From Xanthobacteraceae bacterium (GTDB taxonomy: Bacteria > Pseudomonadota > Alphaproteobacteria > Rhizobiales > Xanthobacteraceae), in contig JASHSE010000606.1 in NCBI GenBank assembly GCA_030036975.1, positions 1-8,694 of the forward strand: a stretch of 8,694 bases of DNA, read 5' to 3'. How positions within the stretch are numbered: position 1 is the stretch's first letter; every line of letters begins with the position of its first letter. The notes beneath the pieces were generated by a model. That model ran no database searches. It had not been told where the DNA came from and saw only the letters and a program-made list of their open reading frames with translations. Positions 1 to 5,981 of the stretch are shown one piece after another. The translations under genes were made by a program, and so were the position numbers.

Positions 1-235
1 TATCGCGCTATTGCCGCAATGGCGCGGCCGCGGCATCGGCACCGCGCTGATCGAGGCGCTGTTTGCCGAGGCGCGCGGCATCGCCAAGGACGTCAGCATC
101 TCGGTCGAAAAATTCAATCCGGCGCAGCGGCTGTACCGCCGGCTCGGCTTTCGCGAATACGCGGAGGACGACGTCTACTGGTTCATGTATTGGAGCCCGC
201 AGCCGCCGGACGCTGGTCAGTTGAACAGCGACTGA
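1..235 (+). CDS. GNAT family N-acetyltransferase, C-terminal part (5' end outside window)
   Basis: The reading frame is open from the first base and ends with TGA at 233-235, so the start lies upstream. The visible 77 residues hold the acetyl-CoA pyrophosphate-binding loop of GNAT enzymes (motif A, QWRGRGIGTAL, about residues 6-16 of the fragment). They continue with the typical helix and the late NPAQRLYRRLGF segment that closes the GNAT fold. The family moves an acetyl group from acetyl-CoA to an amine; the substrate cannot be read from this part. The gene converges on the DUF6916-like gene and their stop ends overlap by 19 bp. Family assignment is firm; specific function is unknown. Confidence 0.85.
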   Translation, partial: IALLPQWRGRGIGTALIEALFAEARGIAKDVSISVEKFNPAQRLYRRLGFREYAEDDVYWFMYWSPQPPDAGQLNSD

Positions 236-513
236 TAGGTCGTGACGTCGCCCTCGCGGCCGATCGGCACCAAGAACAGCTCCATGGCGCCGAGCGTGGC
301 ATGCCGCAGACCGTAAATACGCTGCGGCAGCACGAAATCGCCACGCGTGGTGAACAACAGCGAGAACGGCTCGCGCGCCAGCTTGGCGTAATTGCGCAAC
401 GGCTCCACTTCGATCAGCGTCAGCTCGATCGGCGGCGCCTCCGGCTCGTTCATGGTCCAGGTTTGACCGACCTTGTCGCTGAACAAATCGATCGTGAGTT
501 GCCGGTCGGTCAT
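217..513 (-). CDS. Small DUF6916-like protein of unknown function
   Basis: This is a 98-residue protein starting at ATG 513-511. An AAGGG Shine-Dalgarno lies 8 nt upstream on the minus strand. An in-frame GTG at 522 would sit on top of that signal, so I prefer the ATG. The sequence alternates short hydrophobic strands with charged loops: a middle TLIEVEPL strand, then REPFSLLFTTRGDFVLPQ, and a C-terminal LGAMELFLVPIGRE ending near YQSLFN. This pattern matches my memory of DUF6916 proteins, small cytosolic proteins often found near phage-tail-collar-like genes. No such genes are visible here. No catalytic motif, signal peptide or membrane segment is seen. The 3' end overlaps the convergent GNAT gene by 19 bp. 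Confidence 0.75.
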   Translation of the reverse strand: MTDRQLTIDLFSDKVGQTWTMNEPEAPPIELTLIEVEPLRNYAKLAREPFSLLFTTRGDFVLPQRIYGLRHATLGAMELFLVPIGREGDVTTYQSLFN

Positions 514-710
514 TTCGCGCACCCTTCAACGCCCGCAAAGCAAAGAAAACCGGAAATCGCCTTTCCGCGCAAGCTCATGCCGATAATACTTTATGCTGTT
601 CGCAGCCGGCCGCTTTTGGCCCGCGGAGCCGGGTGATATCGTGGCGACGAACGCGGCCTTGGGCGCGCTCTTGGCCCGGCGTTAAACGCGCAACGGCATC
701 ACTTCAGGCC

Positions 711-2063
711 ATGCATTCTCCTGAACCCAGCGCCACGCGCACCGCTTCGCTCGCCGCCGCCATCGCCGATTGCTCGGCCACGGTCGGCGTGATCGGGCTC
801 GGTTACGTTGGCCTGCCGCTGGCCGCGGCGGCGGCCGAGGCCGGATTCGCCACGGTCGGCTTCGATATCGACCCGGAAAAGGTCGCGCTGCTCAATGCCG
901 GCGCCTCGTATGTCGGCGCCGTGTCGGCCGGCCGGCTGGCGGCGATCGTCGAGGCCAAGCGCTTTCGCGCCAGCGCCGACTTTGTGCAACTCGCAGCTTG
1001 CGACGTCATCATCATCTGCGTGCCGACGCCGCTAACGCCGCAGCGCGACCCGGATCTGTCGTTCGTCCTCCACACGGCGCGCACCATCGCGCGCCATTTG
1101 CGCCCGGCCCAGCTGATCGTGCTGGAATCGACGACGTTTCCAGGCACGACGTGCGACATCGTCAAGCCGATCCTCGAAAAATCCGGGCTAGCGTCTGGCG
1201 TCGATTTTTTCCTCGGCTTCTCGCCGGAACGCGAGGATCCCGGCAATGCGCGCTTTGCAACCGCGGCGATTCCCAAAATCGTTGCCGGCGACGGTGAAGC
1301 GGCGCAGCGGCTGATCGAAGGCTTTTACGAACGCGTGGTGCAGGCGATCGTGCCGGTGTCGTCGCCCGCGGTCGCCGAGGCGGTGAAGATCACCGAAAAC
1401 ATCTTCCGCGCCGTCAATATCGCGCTGGTCAACGAGCTGAAGGTCATTTACGAGGCGATGGGCATCGACATCTGGGAGGTGATCGACGCGGCGGCGACCA
1501 AGCCGTTCGGCTACATGCCGTTTTATCCCGGGCCCGGACTGGGCGGCCATTGCATCCCTATCGATCCGTTTTATCTGGCCTGGAAATCCAAGGAATACGA
1601 GCTGCCGACCCGCTTCATCGAGCTTGCCGGCGAAATCAACCGCGCGATGCCGCGCTACGTGATCGCCAAGCTTGAGGCCGCGCTCGACGCCCGGCTGGCG
1701 CTGCCGCTCGGCAAGGCGCGCGTGCTGATCATCGGCATTGCCTACAAGAAGAACGTCGCCGACGTGCGCGAGAGTCCGTCGTTCAAGCTGATGAAGCTGA
1801 TCGAACAGCGCGGCACGACCGTCGCATTCCACGATCCGCACATCGCCAAAATCCCGCCGACCCGCGAGCACCCGGAATTTGCCGGCCGCCGCTCGGTGCC
1901 GCTCGACGCGCAAGCGCTGCGCGCGTGCGACTGCGTTCTGCTGGCGACCGACCACGACGCGGTGGATTATGCGCTGGTCGCTCAGCACGCGGCTTTGATC
2001 GTCGACACCCGCAACGTGTTCGCCCGCAACGGGCTCAGCGGCGATCACATCGTCAAGGCGTAG
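711..2063 (+). CDS. Nucleotide-sugar dehydrogenase (UDP-GlcNAc/UDP-ManNAc 6-dehydrogenase type)
   Basis: This 450-residue protein should oxidise a UDP-sugar at C6 to a uronic acid with two NAD+, feeding surface polysaccharide synthesis in the cytosol. The NAD-binding Rossmann loop GLGYVG is at residues 29-34. ESTTFPGTT begins with the likely catalytic Glu139, and FSPEREDPGN follows. The substrate helix has Lys226 and Asn230 (AEAVKITENIFRA). The thiohemiacetal-forming cysteine is Cys281 in GGHCIPIDPFYL, and the C-terminal UDP-binding domain carries KNVADVRESPS near residue 351. The GGHCIPIDPFYL and SPERE wording points to the WbpA/TviB branch rather than UDP-glucose dehydrogenase, but exact substrate is inferred. 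I chose ATG 711; an in-frame GTG at 633 would add 26 unconvincing residues. No strong ribosome site is visible for either. The stop overlaps convergent tsaC by 11 bp. Confidence 0.93.
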   Translation: MHSPEPSATRTASLAAAIADCSATVGVIGLGYVGLPLAAAAAEAGFATVGFDIDPEKVALLNAGASYVGAVSAGRLAAIVEAKRFRASADFVQLAACDVIIICVPTPLTPQRDPDLSFVLHTARTIARHLRPAQLIVLESTTFPGTTCDIVKPILEKSGLASGVDFFLGFSPEREDPGNARFATAAIPKIVAGDGEAAQRLIEGFYERVVQAIVPVSSPAVAEAVKITENIFRAVNIALVNELKVIYEAMGIDIWEVIDAAATKPFGYMPFYPGPGLGGHCIPIDPFYLAWKSKEYELPTRFIELAGEINRAMPRYVIAKLEAALDARLALPLGKARVLIIGIAYKKNVADVRESPSFKLMKLIEQRGTTVAFHDPHIAKIPPTREHPEFAGRRSVPLDAQALRACDCVLLATDHDAVDYALVAQHAALIVDTRNVFARNGLSGDHIVKA

Positions 2064-3039
2064 CGCCGCGCCGCGCGCGCTGCAGCCGGTCGTTGATCGC
2101 CTCGCCGAGGCCGCTGCGCGGTACCGGCATCACCACGATGCGCGCTGCTCCGGCGCCGTCGAGGCTGCGCAGATGAGCAAACAAATTGGCTGCAGCCTCG
2201 ACCAGGTCGCCGCGCGGCGACAGATTCAGCACGCGTGCGGCCTGGTCAGCGCCGGCCGTCAACTCAGGGCCGAACGCGAGCAACGCTTCGCCCGGCGCAA
2301 CGCCGGCGACATCGAGCCGCAGCGGGGTGCGCGGCGCATAGTGCGCCGCCAGCATGCCGGGCGCCGCCGGCGCCCCATCGACCACGCGCGGCGGCTCCGC
2401 AAGCGGGTGGCCGAGCGCGCGCTCAATGGCCTCGCGCGGCACGCCGCCGGGCCGCAGCAAAGTGGGTTCGCCGAGGCAGGCGACGATGCTTGACTCGATG
2501 CCGACCGGCGCCGTGCCGCCGTCGATGATGAGATCGATACGGCCGCGCAGGTCGGCGAGCACGTGTGCCGCGCTGGTCGGCGATACGTGGCCGGAGCGGT
2601 TGGCCGACGGCGCCACGATCGGCTTGCCGAACGCCGCCAGGATATTTTGCGCCACCGCATGGCGCGGCACGCGCACCGCGACGGTGTCGAGCCCCGCGGT
2701 GGCGAGTTCGGCAACCGGGCAGCCCGCTTCTTTGGGCAGGACGAGCGTCAGCGGCCCGGGCCAAAACGCCGCCGCCAGGCGCGCGGCGTCAGCATCGAAG
2801 CGCGCCAGCGCCCGCGCCGCCGCGCCATCGGTCACGTGCGCAATCAGCGGATTGAACGCCGGCCGCCCCTTCGCCTCATAAAGGCGCGCGATGGCGCGGT
2901 CGTCGGCCGCATCGGCGCCGAGCCCGTACACCGTTTCGGTCGGAAAGGCGACGAGCCCGCCGGCCGCGAGGCAGTGCGCGGCCGCTTCGATCGCGGCCGC
3001 GTCCGTGCCTAAGAGGCGGGTTGCAGGCGGGGCTGTCAT
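2053..3039 (-). CDS. tsaC: L-threonylcarbamoyladenylate synthase, Sua5 (two-domain) type
   Basis: This 328-residue cytosolic enzyme makes threonylcarbamoyl-AMP from threonine, bicarbonate and ATP, the first step of t6A37 formation on ANN-decoding tRNAs. The YrdC domain fills roughly residues 10-205. It shows FPTETVYGLG (32-41), KGRPAFNPL (57-65), FWPGPLTLVL (92-101), APSANRSG (143-150) and IDGGTAPVGIESSIV (172-186). The linker PGMLAAHYAP (228-237) then leads into a C-terminal Sua5 domain, so this is the long Sua5 form rather than the short TsaC. The start is ATG 3039-3037 with an AAAGGA Shine-Dalgarno about 6 nt upstream; the frame continues 24 codons further upstream without support. It is divergent from a tRNA-Pro, which is not itself a t6A substrate because its anticodon is CGG. 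Confidence 0.96.
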   Translation of the reverse strand: MTAPPATRLLGTDAAAIEAAAHCLAAGGLVAFPTETVYGLGADAADDRAIARLYEAKGRPAFNPLIAHVTDGAAARALARFDADAARLAAAFWPGPLTLVLPKEAGCPVAELATAGLDTVAVRVPRHAVAQNILAAFGKPIVAPSANRSGHVSPTSAAHVLADLRGRIDLIIDGGTAPVGIESSIVACLGEPTLLRPGGVPREAIERALGHPLAEPPRVVDGAPAAPGMLAAHYAPRTPLRLDVAGVAPGEALLAFGPELTAGADQAARVLNLSPRGDLVEAAANLFAHLRSLDGAGAARIVVMPVPRSGLGEAINDRLQRARRGATP

Positions 3040-3067
3040 TGCGTGTCCTTTATGCCTAGATTTACAC

Positions 3068-3101
3068 GGCCCCGCAGCGAATCCCGAAGGCTTGCGGGGC
3101 C
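3068..3101. promoter_or_regulatory. Perfect 9-bp inverted repeat between tsaC and tRNA-Pro
   Basis: GGCCCCGCA (3068-3076) is exactly complementary to TGCGGGGCC (3093-3101), with 16 nt between. Read on the minus strand the loop contains CCTTCGGG, a UUCG-type tetraloop with two closing GC pairs. This sits in the tsaC leader if tsaC transcription starts further right. On the plus strand the right arm covers the proposed -35 box of the tRNA. It has no T-tract, so an ordinary terminator is unlikely. Operator, leader hairpin or chance GC pairing all remain possible. Confidence 0.55.
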
Positions 3102-3120
3102 ACGCGCCCAAATGTATAAG
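3092..3120 (+). promoter_or_regulatory. Probable sigma70-type promoter of tRNA-Pro
   Basis: TTGCGG (3092-3097, preceded by C as in the alphaproteobacterial CTTG pattern) and TATAAG (3115-3120) are separated by exactly 17 nt. The -10 box matches the consensus at five of six positions. Transcription would start near 3127, only about 7 nt before the mature tRNA 5' end, which is the usual short leader for a tRNA gene. Confidence 0.6.
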
Positions 3121-3133
3121 CCGCGCCTGCAGT

Positions 3134-3210
3134 CGGAGTGTGGCTCAGCCTGGTAGAGCACCTCGTTCGGGACGAGGGGGTCGCAGGTTCAAATCCTGCC
3201 ACTCCGACCA
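3134..3210 (+). tRNA. tRNA-Pro (anticodon CGG)
   Basis: A complete 77-nt cloverleaf can be drawn. The acceptor stem CGGAGTG (3134-3140) pairs with CACTCCG (3200-3206). The D stem is GCTC/GAGC (3143-3146, 3156-3159). The anticodon stem CCTCG/CGAGG (3161-3165, 3173-3177) holds the loop TTCGGGA, with anticodon CGG at 3168-3170. The T stem GCAGG/CCTGC (3183-3187, 3195-3199) holds the loop TTCAAAT. The discriminator is A and the 3' CCA is encoded (3208-3210). It reads CCG proline codons. No repeat of its 3' end occurs elsewhere in the window, so nothing suggests an element integrated here. Confidence 0.97.
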
Positions 3211-3267
3211 GTACTTAACGTCCCTTCGCCTCCGCCGCCGGATCAGTATAGTTTCAGCGGAGGCTCT

Positions 3268-3450
3268 TTGGCGACCCCGCAAGGTTGCAAGTCGATCCCT
3301 TTCGATTCAATTCGTAAGCACTTCTCCAGACCCGCGACTGTCTTGGCAGAACGCTATGGCGCCGGCGCTGCATTGGCTGCAGCGATTGTGGCTGCGATCA
3401 TTGTCTGGACACGAAAGCGGCGGTCTGCTTCAGTGGTCGCGGCGCGGTAA
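3268..3450 (+). CDS. Possible small membrane peptide (60 residues, TTG start)
   Basis: This open frame begins with TTG at 3268, four nt after a GGAGG Shine-Dalgarno (3259-3263), and stops at 3448-3450. The product has a basic N-terminal part, then a run of about 17 hydrophobic residues (AGAALAAAIVAAIIVW, about residues 31-47), then TRKRR. This gives a single-span segment with a positive-inside tail. It fills the otherwise empty spacer after the tRNA. I do not recognise the family. The rare start, close Shine-Dalgarno spacing and Ala-rich composition make it only a candidate. Confidence 0.35.
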   Translation: MATPQGCKSIPFDSIRKHFSRPATVLAERYGAGAALAAAIVAAIIVWTRKRRSASVVAAR

Positions 3451-3587
3451 AGATTTTGGTTGAATTTTCTCAAATCCGATAGCCAAAACTATCCTTATAA
3501 CGATCCATCTTTAGGCGCTACTTTAAGGAAACCATAGCGGATTTCTGCGTAAAAATTGGTAGCTGAGGGGTGTTGAAGAGGTAGTCA
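3451..3587. other. Less GC-rich spacer upstream of the DUF6894-like gene
   Basis: This stretch is visibly richer in A/T than its surroundings and probably holds the promoter of the gene at 3588. Candidate AT-rich boxes exist (TTGAAT at 3460-3465, TATCCT at 3490-3495, TATAAC at 3496-3501). Their spacings are wrong for a normal sigma70 pair, so I do not call a promoter. A small hairpin GATAG/CTATC (3478-3482, 3489-3493) is also present. An AGAGG Shine-Dalgarno lies just before the ATG. Confidence 0.4.
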
Positions 3588-3797
3588 ATGACGCGCTTCT
3601 TTTTTGACTATAGAAGCCACGGCCAATCGCTCTACGATTATCGCGGTCATGAATTCCGAAGCCCTCAGGCCGCGATCGATTTTGCCGGCGCGATTGTCGA
3701 AGACCTGAAAAACAGCCTCGACAAAGGGTGGATCGGCTGGTGCATTGAAGTGCGCAATGCCGCTGGCGTGAGGTTCTCCGCGCTGCCGGTTAACTGA
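3588..3797 (+). CDS. DUF6894-like small protein of unknown function
   Basis: This 69-residue protein starts at ATG 3588 with AGAGG six nt upstream. It begins MTRFFFDYRSHGQSLYDYRGHEF, the hallmark of the small DUF6894 proteins that rhizobia carry in many copies: an aromatic first strand, a D-x-x-G turn, then a predicted amphipathic helix (PQAAIDFAGAIVEDL, about 26-40). It ends in a strand pair with VRNAAGVRFSALPV. It has no signal peptide, membrane segment or catalytic motif. The role of the family is not known to me. It stands alone, with the gene to its right on the opposite strand. Confidence 0.8.
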   Translation: MTRFFFDYRSHGQSLYDYRGHEFRSPQAAIDFAGAIVEDLKNSLDKGWIGWCIEVRNAAGVRFSALPVN

Positions 3798-3849
3798 ATC
3801 GCGGAGTACACCGCAGTCGCCGCTATGCCGGGCAAGTCCAGCCAACTGT

Positions 3850-3933
3850 GTAGGATGGGTTGAGCGTCAGCGAAACCCATCATGCAGCGTCATGGCTCTA
3901 TGATGGGTTTCGCTGGCGCTCAACCCATCCTAC
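3850..3933. repeat. 84-nt near-perfect palindrome with nested dyads (REP/BIME-like)
   Basis: Arms of 34 nt (3850-3883 and 3900-3933) are inverted copies differing at one position, which would be a G-U pair in RNA. They flank a 16-nt centre. Each arm is itself a dyad: GATGGGTT at 3854-3861 pairs with AACCCATC at 3874-3881, and the same octamers recur at 3902-3909 and 3922-3929. The element can therefore fold as one long hairpin or as two short ones. It lies between convergent genes (ends 3797 and 4035), the usual place for REP-type elements. The GATGGGTT...AACCCATC core resembles, from memory, an intergenic repeat common in proteobacteria. No T-tract follows on either strand, so a simple intrinsic terminator is not supported. 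Confidence 0.9.
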
Positions 3934-4034
3934 GGCTCCAGCAAGCGGATAACAAAGTCGACCGCGCCCCGTAAGGCATGCCCGTCTTCGCCGTGGCCGC
4001 GCCGGACGGCGCATCGGCAATATCGTTCAGACGA

Positions 4035-4580
4035 TCATGCACGGCGTTCGTGCCAATGCCACCAAAGCACGACGGCAATTCCGAGAACGCCGGCTGTCAT
4101 CAGCAGGAAAAACAGCGCGGAGTTTTCCACCCAGGCAATGGCGGGAATGCCGAGCGCCATAATCAGCCCGAGTAGGCAAACTTGCCAGGACGGAATATGC
4201 AGACCTGCAGTAAACGTGCCGAGCGACAGCAACGTGAAAATCGCCAGTCCGGCCGCGTTTGCGCTGAAATTCCTCTGTACCGTCGGCAACAGCATCAGGT
4301 TTATGACGATGATGAATGCGAGCCAATGCAGCGCTTGCGACAGGATCAGGCGCCAGCGCGCGGCATTGTCATGGGCGTGGTGCCAGCCCGCGCCGACGCA
4401 GACCAGCACAAGGAGAGGTGCGAGGATTTCCCAATACTGCCTGATTGGCTGCCGCGAGAAAGTCTCATAGGCGACCCCGAAGATTGTCAGGACGAGCACC
4501 ATGCTGAAGGGCAATTCGTAGAGCCAGAAGCTCGGGTGCCGGCGCTTGGTCGGGGAAGTCGTCGCTACAGCATCGCTCAT
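4035..4580 (-). CDS. Multi-spanning inner-membrane protein of unknown function
   Basis: The product is about 181 residues from ATG 4580; a GTG directly before it at 4583 would add one residue. No strong Shine-Dalgarno separates the two. A short basic N-terminus (SPTKRRHPSFW) is followed by about five hydrophobic segments: around residues 24-40, 50-64, 80-100, 110-130 and 132-175, the last stretch probably split in two. The ending WWHWHERRA is basic. There is no recognised catalytic motif; HHAHD near residue 68 and the WHWHE end could bind metal, but this is speculation. I recall similar unnamed proteins in rhizobia. It is divergent from the membrane gene at 4803 and converges on the palindrome region. 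Confidence 0.8.
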   Translation of the reverse strand: MSDAVATTSPTKRRHPSFWLYELPFSMVLVLTIFGVAYETFSRQPIRQYWEILAPLLVLVCVGAGWHHAHDNAARWRLILSQALHWLAFIIVINLMLLPTVQRNFSANAAGLAIFTLLSLGTFTAGLHIPSWQVCLLGLIMALGIPAIAWVENSALFFLLMTAGVLGIAVVLWWHWHERRA

Positions 4581-4802
4581 CACGGTCGCTCAGGTCTGGG
4601 CAAGCGACAGCGCCACCTGTCTCTTCGGCGGCTTCGAGTTTATCCAGCCGAGCGCGCAATTTGAAGGCCGGCACGGGCCTCCCGGCCCGCCGCATGAGCG
4701 CCATCTCGGTTGCGCGTTTAGGTTAACGCTCGCTCCTGCTTGACTGGCCGCCGCCACAGGGTCTCCTTGAGGCGGAGCAAAAGCCCTTTAAGCGGAACCG
4801 AC
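4581..4802. other. Divergent intergenic region between two membrane-protein genes
   Basis: This 222-nt region separates the minus-strand gene starting at 4580 from the plus-strand gene starting at 4803. It should carry both promoters. CTTGAC at 4739-4744 fits an alphaproteobacterial -35 box, but no acceptable -10 box follows at the right distance. Open frames crossing it do not look like proteins. Confidence 0.4.
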
Positions 4803-5495
4803 ATGACGGCGCGCGCGTCGGAGCTGAGCGGCTCCCCGAACCGGCTTGCCGGAGCGCGCTCGATTGGCGCGCTGCCAGTAGTCGGTTGCTGGATAGCGGC
4901 GGCCTTTGTTGTATCGTTGGCGTTGGCCGCGCTCGTGCTCGCCATCGCGGGCGTGGGCGAACACGGCACCGCGCTGGCTTTGCGGGCGACGGCGCGCTGG
5001 TGCTTTTTGTTGTTTTGGCCGGCCTACGCGGGCAGCGCGCTGGCCAGGTTTTGCGGACCACGCTTTGCAGGTTTGGCACGCCAAGGGCGCGCTTTCGGTC
5101 TCGCTTTCGCGGCCGCGCTTGCCGTTCACGTCGGACTGGTGCTCTGGCTCATGGCTGTCGCCGCCGATCAGCGCACGCCCATGCTGTTGTTCTGGGCCGG
5201 CGCGGCGTGCGCGTATACGCTTGCACTGTTCTCGCTGCCGCGGGTACGCGGTTGGCTTGGGCCGCGCGCCTGGCGCGTCTTGAGCGAAGGCGCGATGCAG
5301 TACATTGCACTGGTCTTTGCCGTCGATTTCATCGTCGAACCGCTGCAGGCGAACGGCCCCGGCAAATATCCGCTCACCTATCTGCCGTTCGTCGTCATGC
5401 TCGTCGGCGGAGCGCTGCTGCGCCTCGCCGCGCAGATCCGGCGGCCGCGGATGGCTGGCCAAGCGGTCCCGCAACCTCACTGGCATTCGCGATAG
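4803..5495 (+). CDS. Ferric-reductase-like transmembrane protein, apparently lacking key haem ligands
   Basis: This 230-residue membrane protein starts at ATG 4803; an upstream in-frame TTG at 4740 is less likely. Predicted spans lie near residues 25-50, 64-81, 98-117, 125-143, 160-178 and 190-206. The block RATARWCFLLFWPAYAGSAL (61-80) followed by AFGLAFAAALAVHVGLVLWL (97-116) resembles the ferric-reductase-like transmembrane domain of bacterial MsrQ/YedZ-type proteins. In those, paired histidines hold haem. Here His109 remains, but the neighbouring position is not His, and the later helix reads VLSEGAMQYIALVF without His. Haem binding is therefore doubtful. The family link is from pattern memory and moderate. 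The stop overlaps the convergent ClpP-like gene by 19 bp. Confidence 0.75.
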   Translation: MTARASELSGSPNRLAGARSIGALPVVGCWIAAAFVVSLALAALVLAIAGVGEHGTALALRATARWCFLLFWPAYAGSALARFCGPRFAGLARQGRAFGLAFAAALAVHVGLVLWLMAVAADQRTPMLLFWAGAACAYTLALFSLPRVRGWLGPRAWRVLSEGAMQYIALVFAVDFIVEPLQANGPGKYPLTYLPFVVMLVGGALLRLAAQIRRPRMAGQAVPQPHWHSR

Positions 5496-5971
5496 AGCGC
5501 CGAAAGCTCGCGGCCGGAGAGGTAAAGCATCTTGTCGGTGAGCCCGCCGTTGCGTGCGATCCATTGCCGTATGGCCGGCGGATAAAAGCTCAACAGCGTG
5601 CGTGTTGCCGGCCTGTTGATGACCGGCAGGCCCAAAAAACCCGGCCGCCAGGCGGCATGAAAGCCAAGCACCGCGTTCTTGGTGACGCAGATGCGGCGGG
5701 ACGGCACCAGACCCAAGACCAGCGTGCAGGCGGAGGAGCACGTGCCGTCGATGATCACCGGCTCATTGCTGTCGCGAACGGCGCTGAAGCGTAACCAATA
5801 GGCTCCGATATTGCCGCCGCGGTCGTCGGTAATCCGCAGGGCCGCTGTTGCGCCGGCCGGACTGCCAAAGACGCCGAGAAAGATGAGGTAGGCGGCGGTA
5901 GCGCAGTGCACCACGCGGCGCGATCTACCGCTCGAGCACGACGCTGCATGGACCCGGCCAAGACGCAGCAT
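5477..5971 (-). CDS. Exported ClpP/crotonase-fold-like protein, possible serine peptidase
   Basis: This is a 164-residue protein from ATG 5971. After a basic n-region (SGRSRR, 14-19) comes a hydrophobic stretch (20-36) and a likely signal-peptidase site near GATA (40-43), so it probably works in the periplasm. The core reads VIIDGTCSSACTLVLG (72-87) then ICVTKNAVLGFHAAW (94-108). Aligned to ClpP, Ser80 takes the nucleophile place and His105 the catalytic histidine; their spacing of 25 residues equals Ser97-His122 of E. coli ClpP. The third residue could be Asp146 or Glu155. Cys78 and Cys82 flank the serine and may form a disulfide. It begins 10 nt after the stop of the FecR-like gene, so the two are probably co-transcribed. 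Catalytic activity is inferred. Confidence 0.78.
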   Translation of the reverse strand: MLRLGRVHAASCSSGRSRRVVHCATAAYLIFLGVFGSPAGATAALRITDDRGGNIGAYWLRFSAVRDSNEPVIIDGTCSSACTLVLGLVPSRRICVTKNAVLGFHAAWRPGFLGLPVINRPATRTLLSFYPPAIRQWIARNGGLTDKMLYLSGRELSALYRECQ

Positions 5972-5981
5972 GCGTCGATCT

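Noticed and set aside
1188..2048. Long minus-strand frame opposite the nucleotide-sugar dehydrogenase
   Set aside because: Low-complexity Arg/His/Asp-rich translation typical of an antisense frame in GC-rich DNA; the plus strand has all catalytic motifs.
3134..3210. tRNA-Pro as an integration site of a mobile element
   Set aside because: No integrase gene and no second copy of the tRNA 3' end in the window; flanking genes are housekeeping in character.
2891..3463. Plus-strand frame of 190 residues
   Set aside because: It runs through the tsaC start and the complete tRNA gene, so it cannot be a normal coding region.
4022..4035. Small inverted repeat ATCGT/ACGAT at the end of the minus-strand membrane gene
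   Set aside because: Only five base pairs and no T-tract follows on the minus strand, so a terminator is not supported.
4465..4704. Minus-strand frame with a helical-looking N-terminal stretch (FKLRARLDKLEAAEE)
   Set aside because: It runs 116 bp into the well-supported membrane-protein gene in another frame, has no convincing Shine-Dalgarno, and its second half is clearly a shadow. Only the first about 40 codons could be real.
4788..5741. Long minus-strand frame of 317 residues across two genes
   Set aside because: Arg/Gln/Gly-rich shadow of two convergent genes that each show membrane segments or recognised motifs in their own frames.
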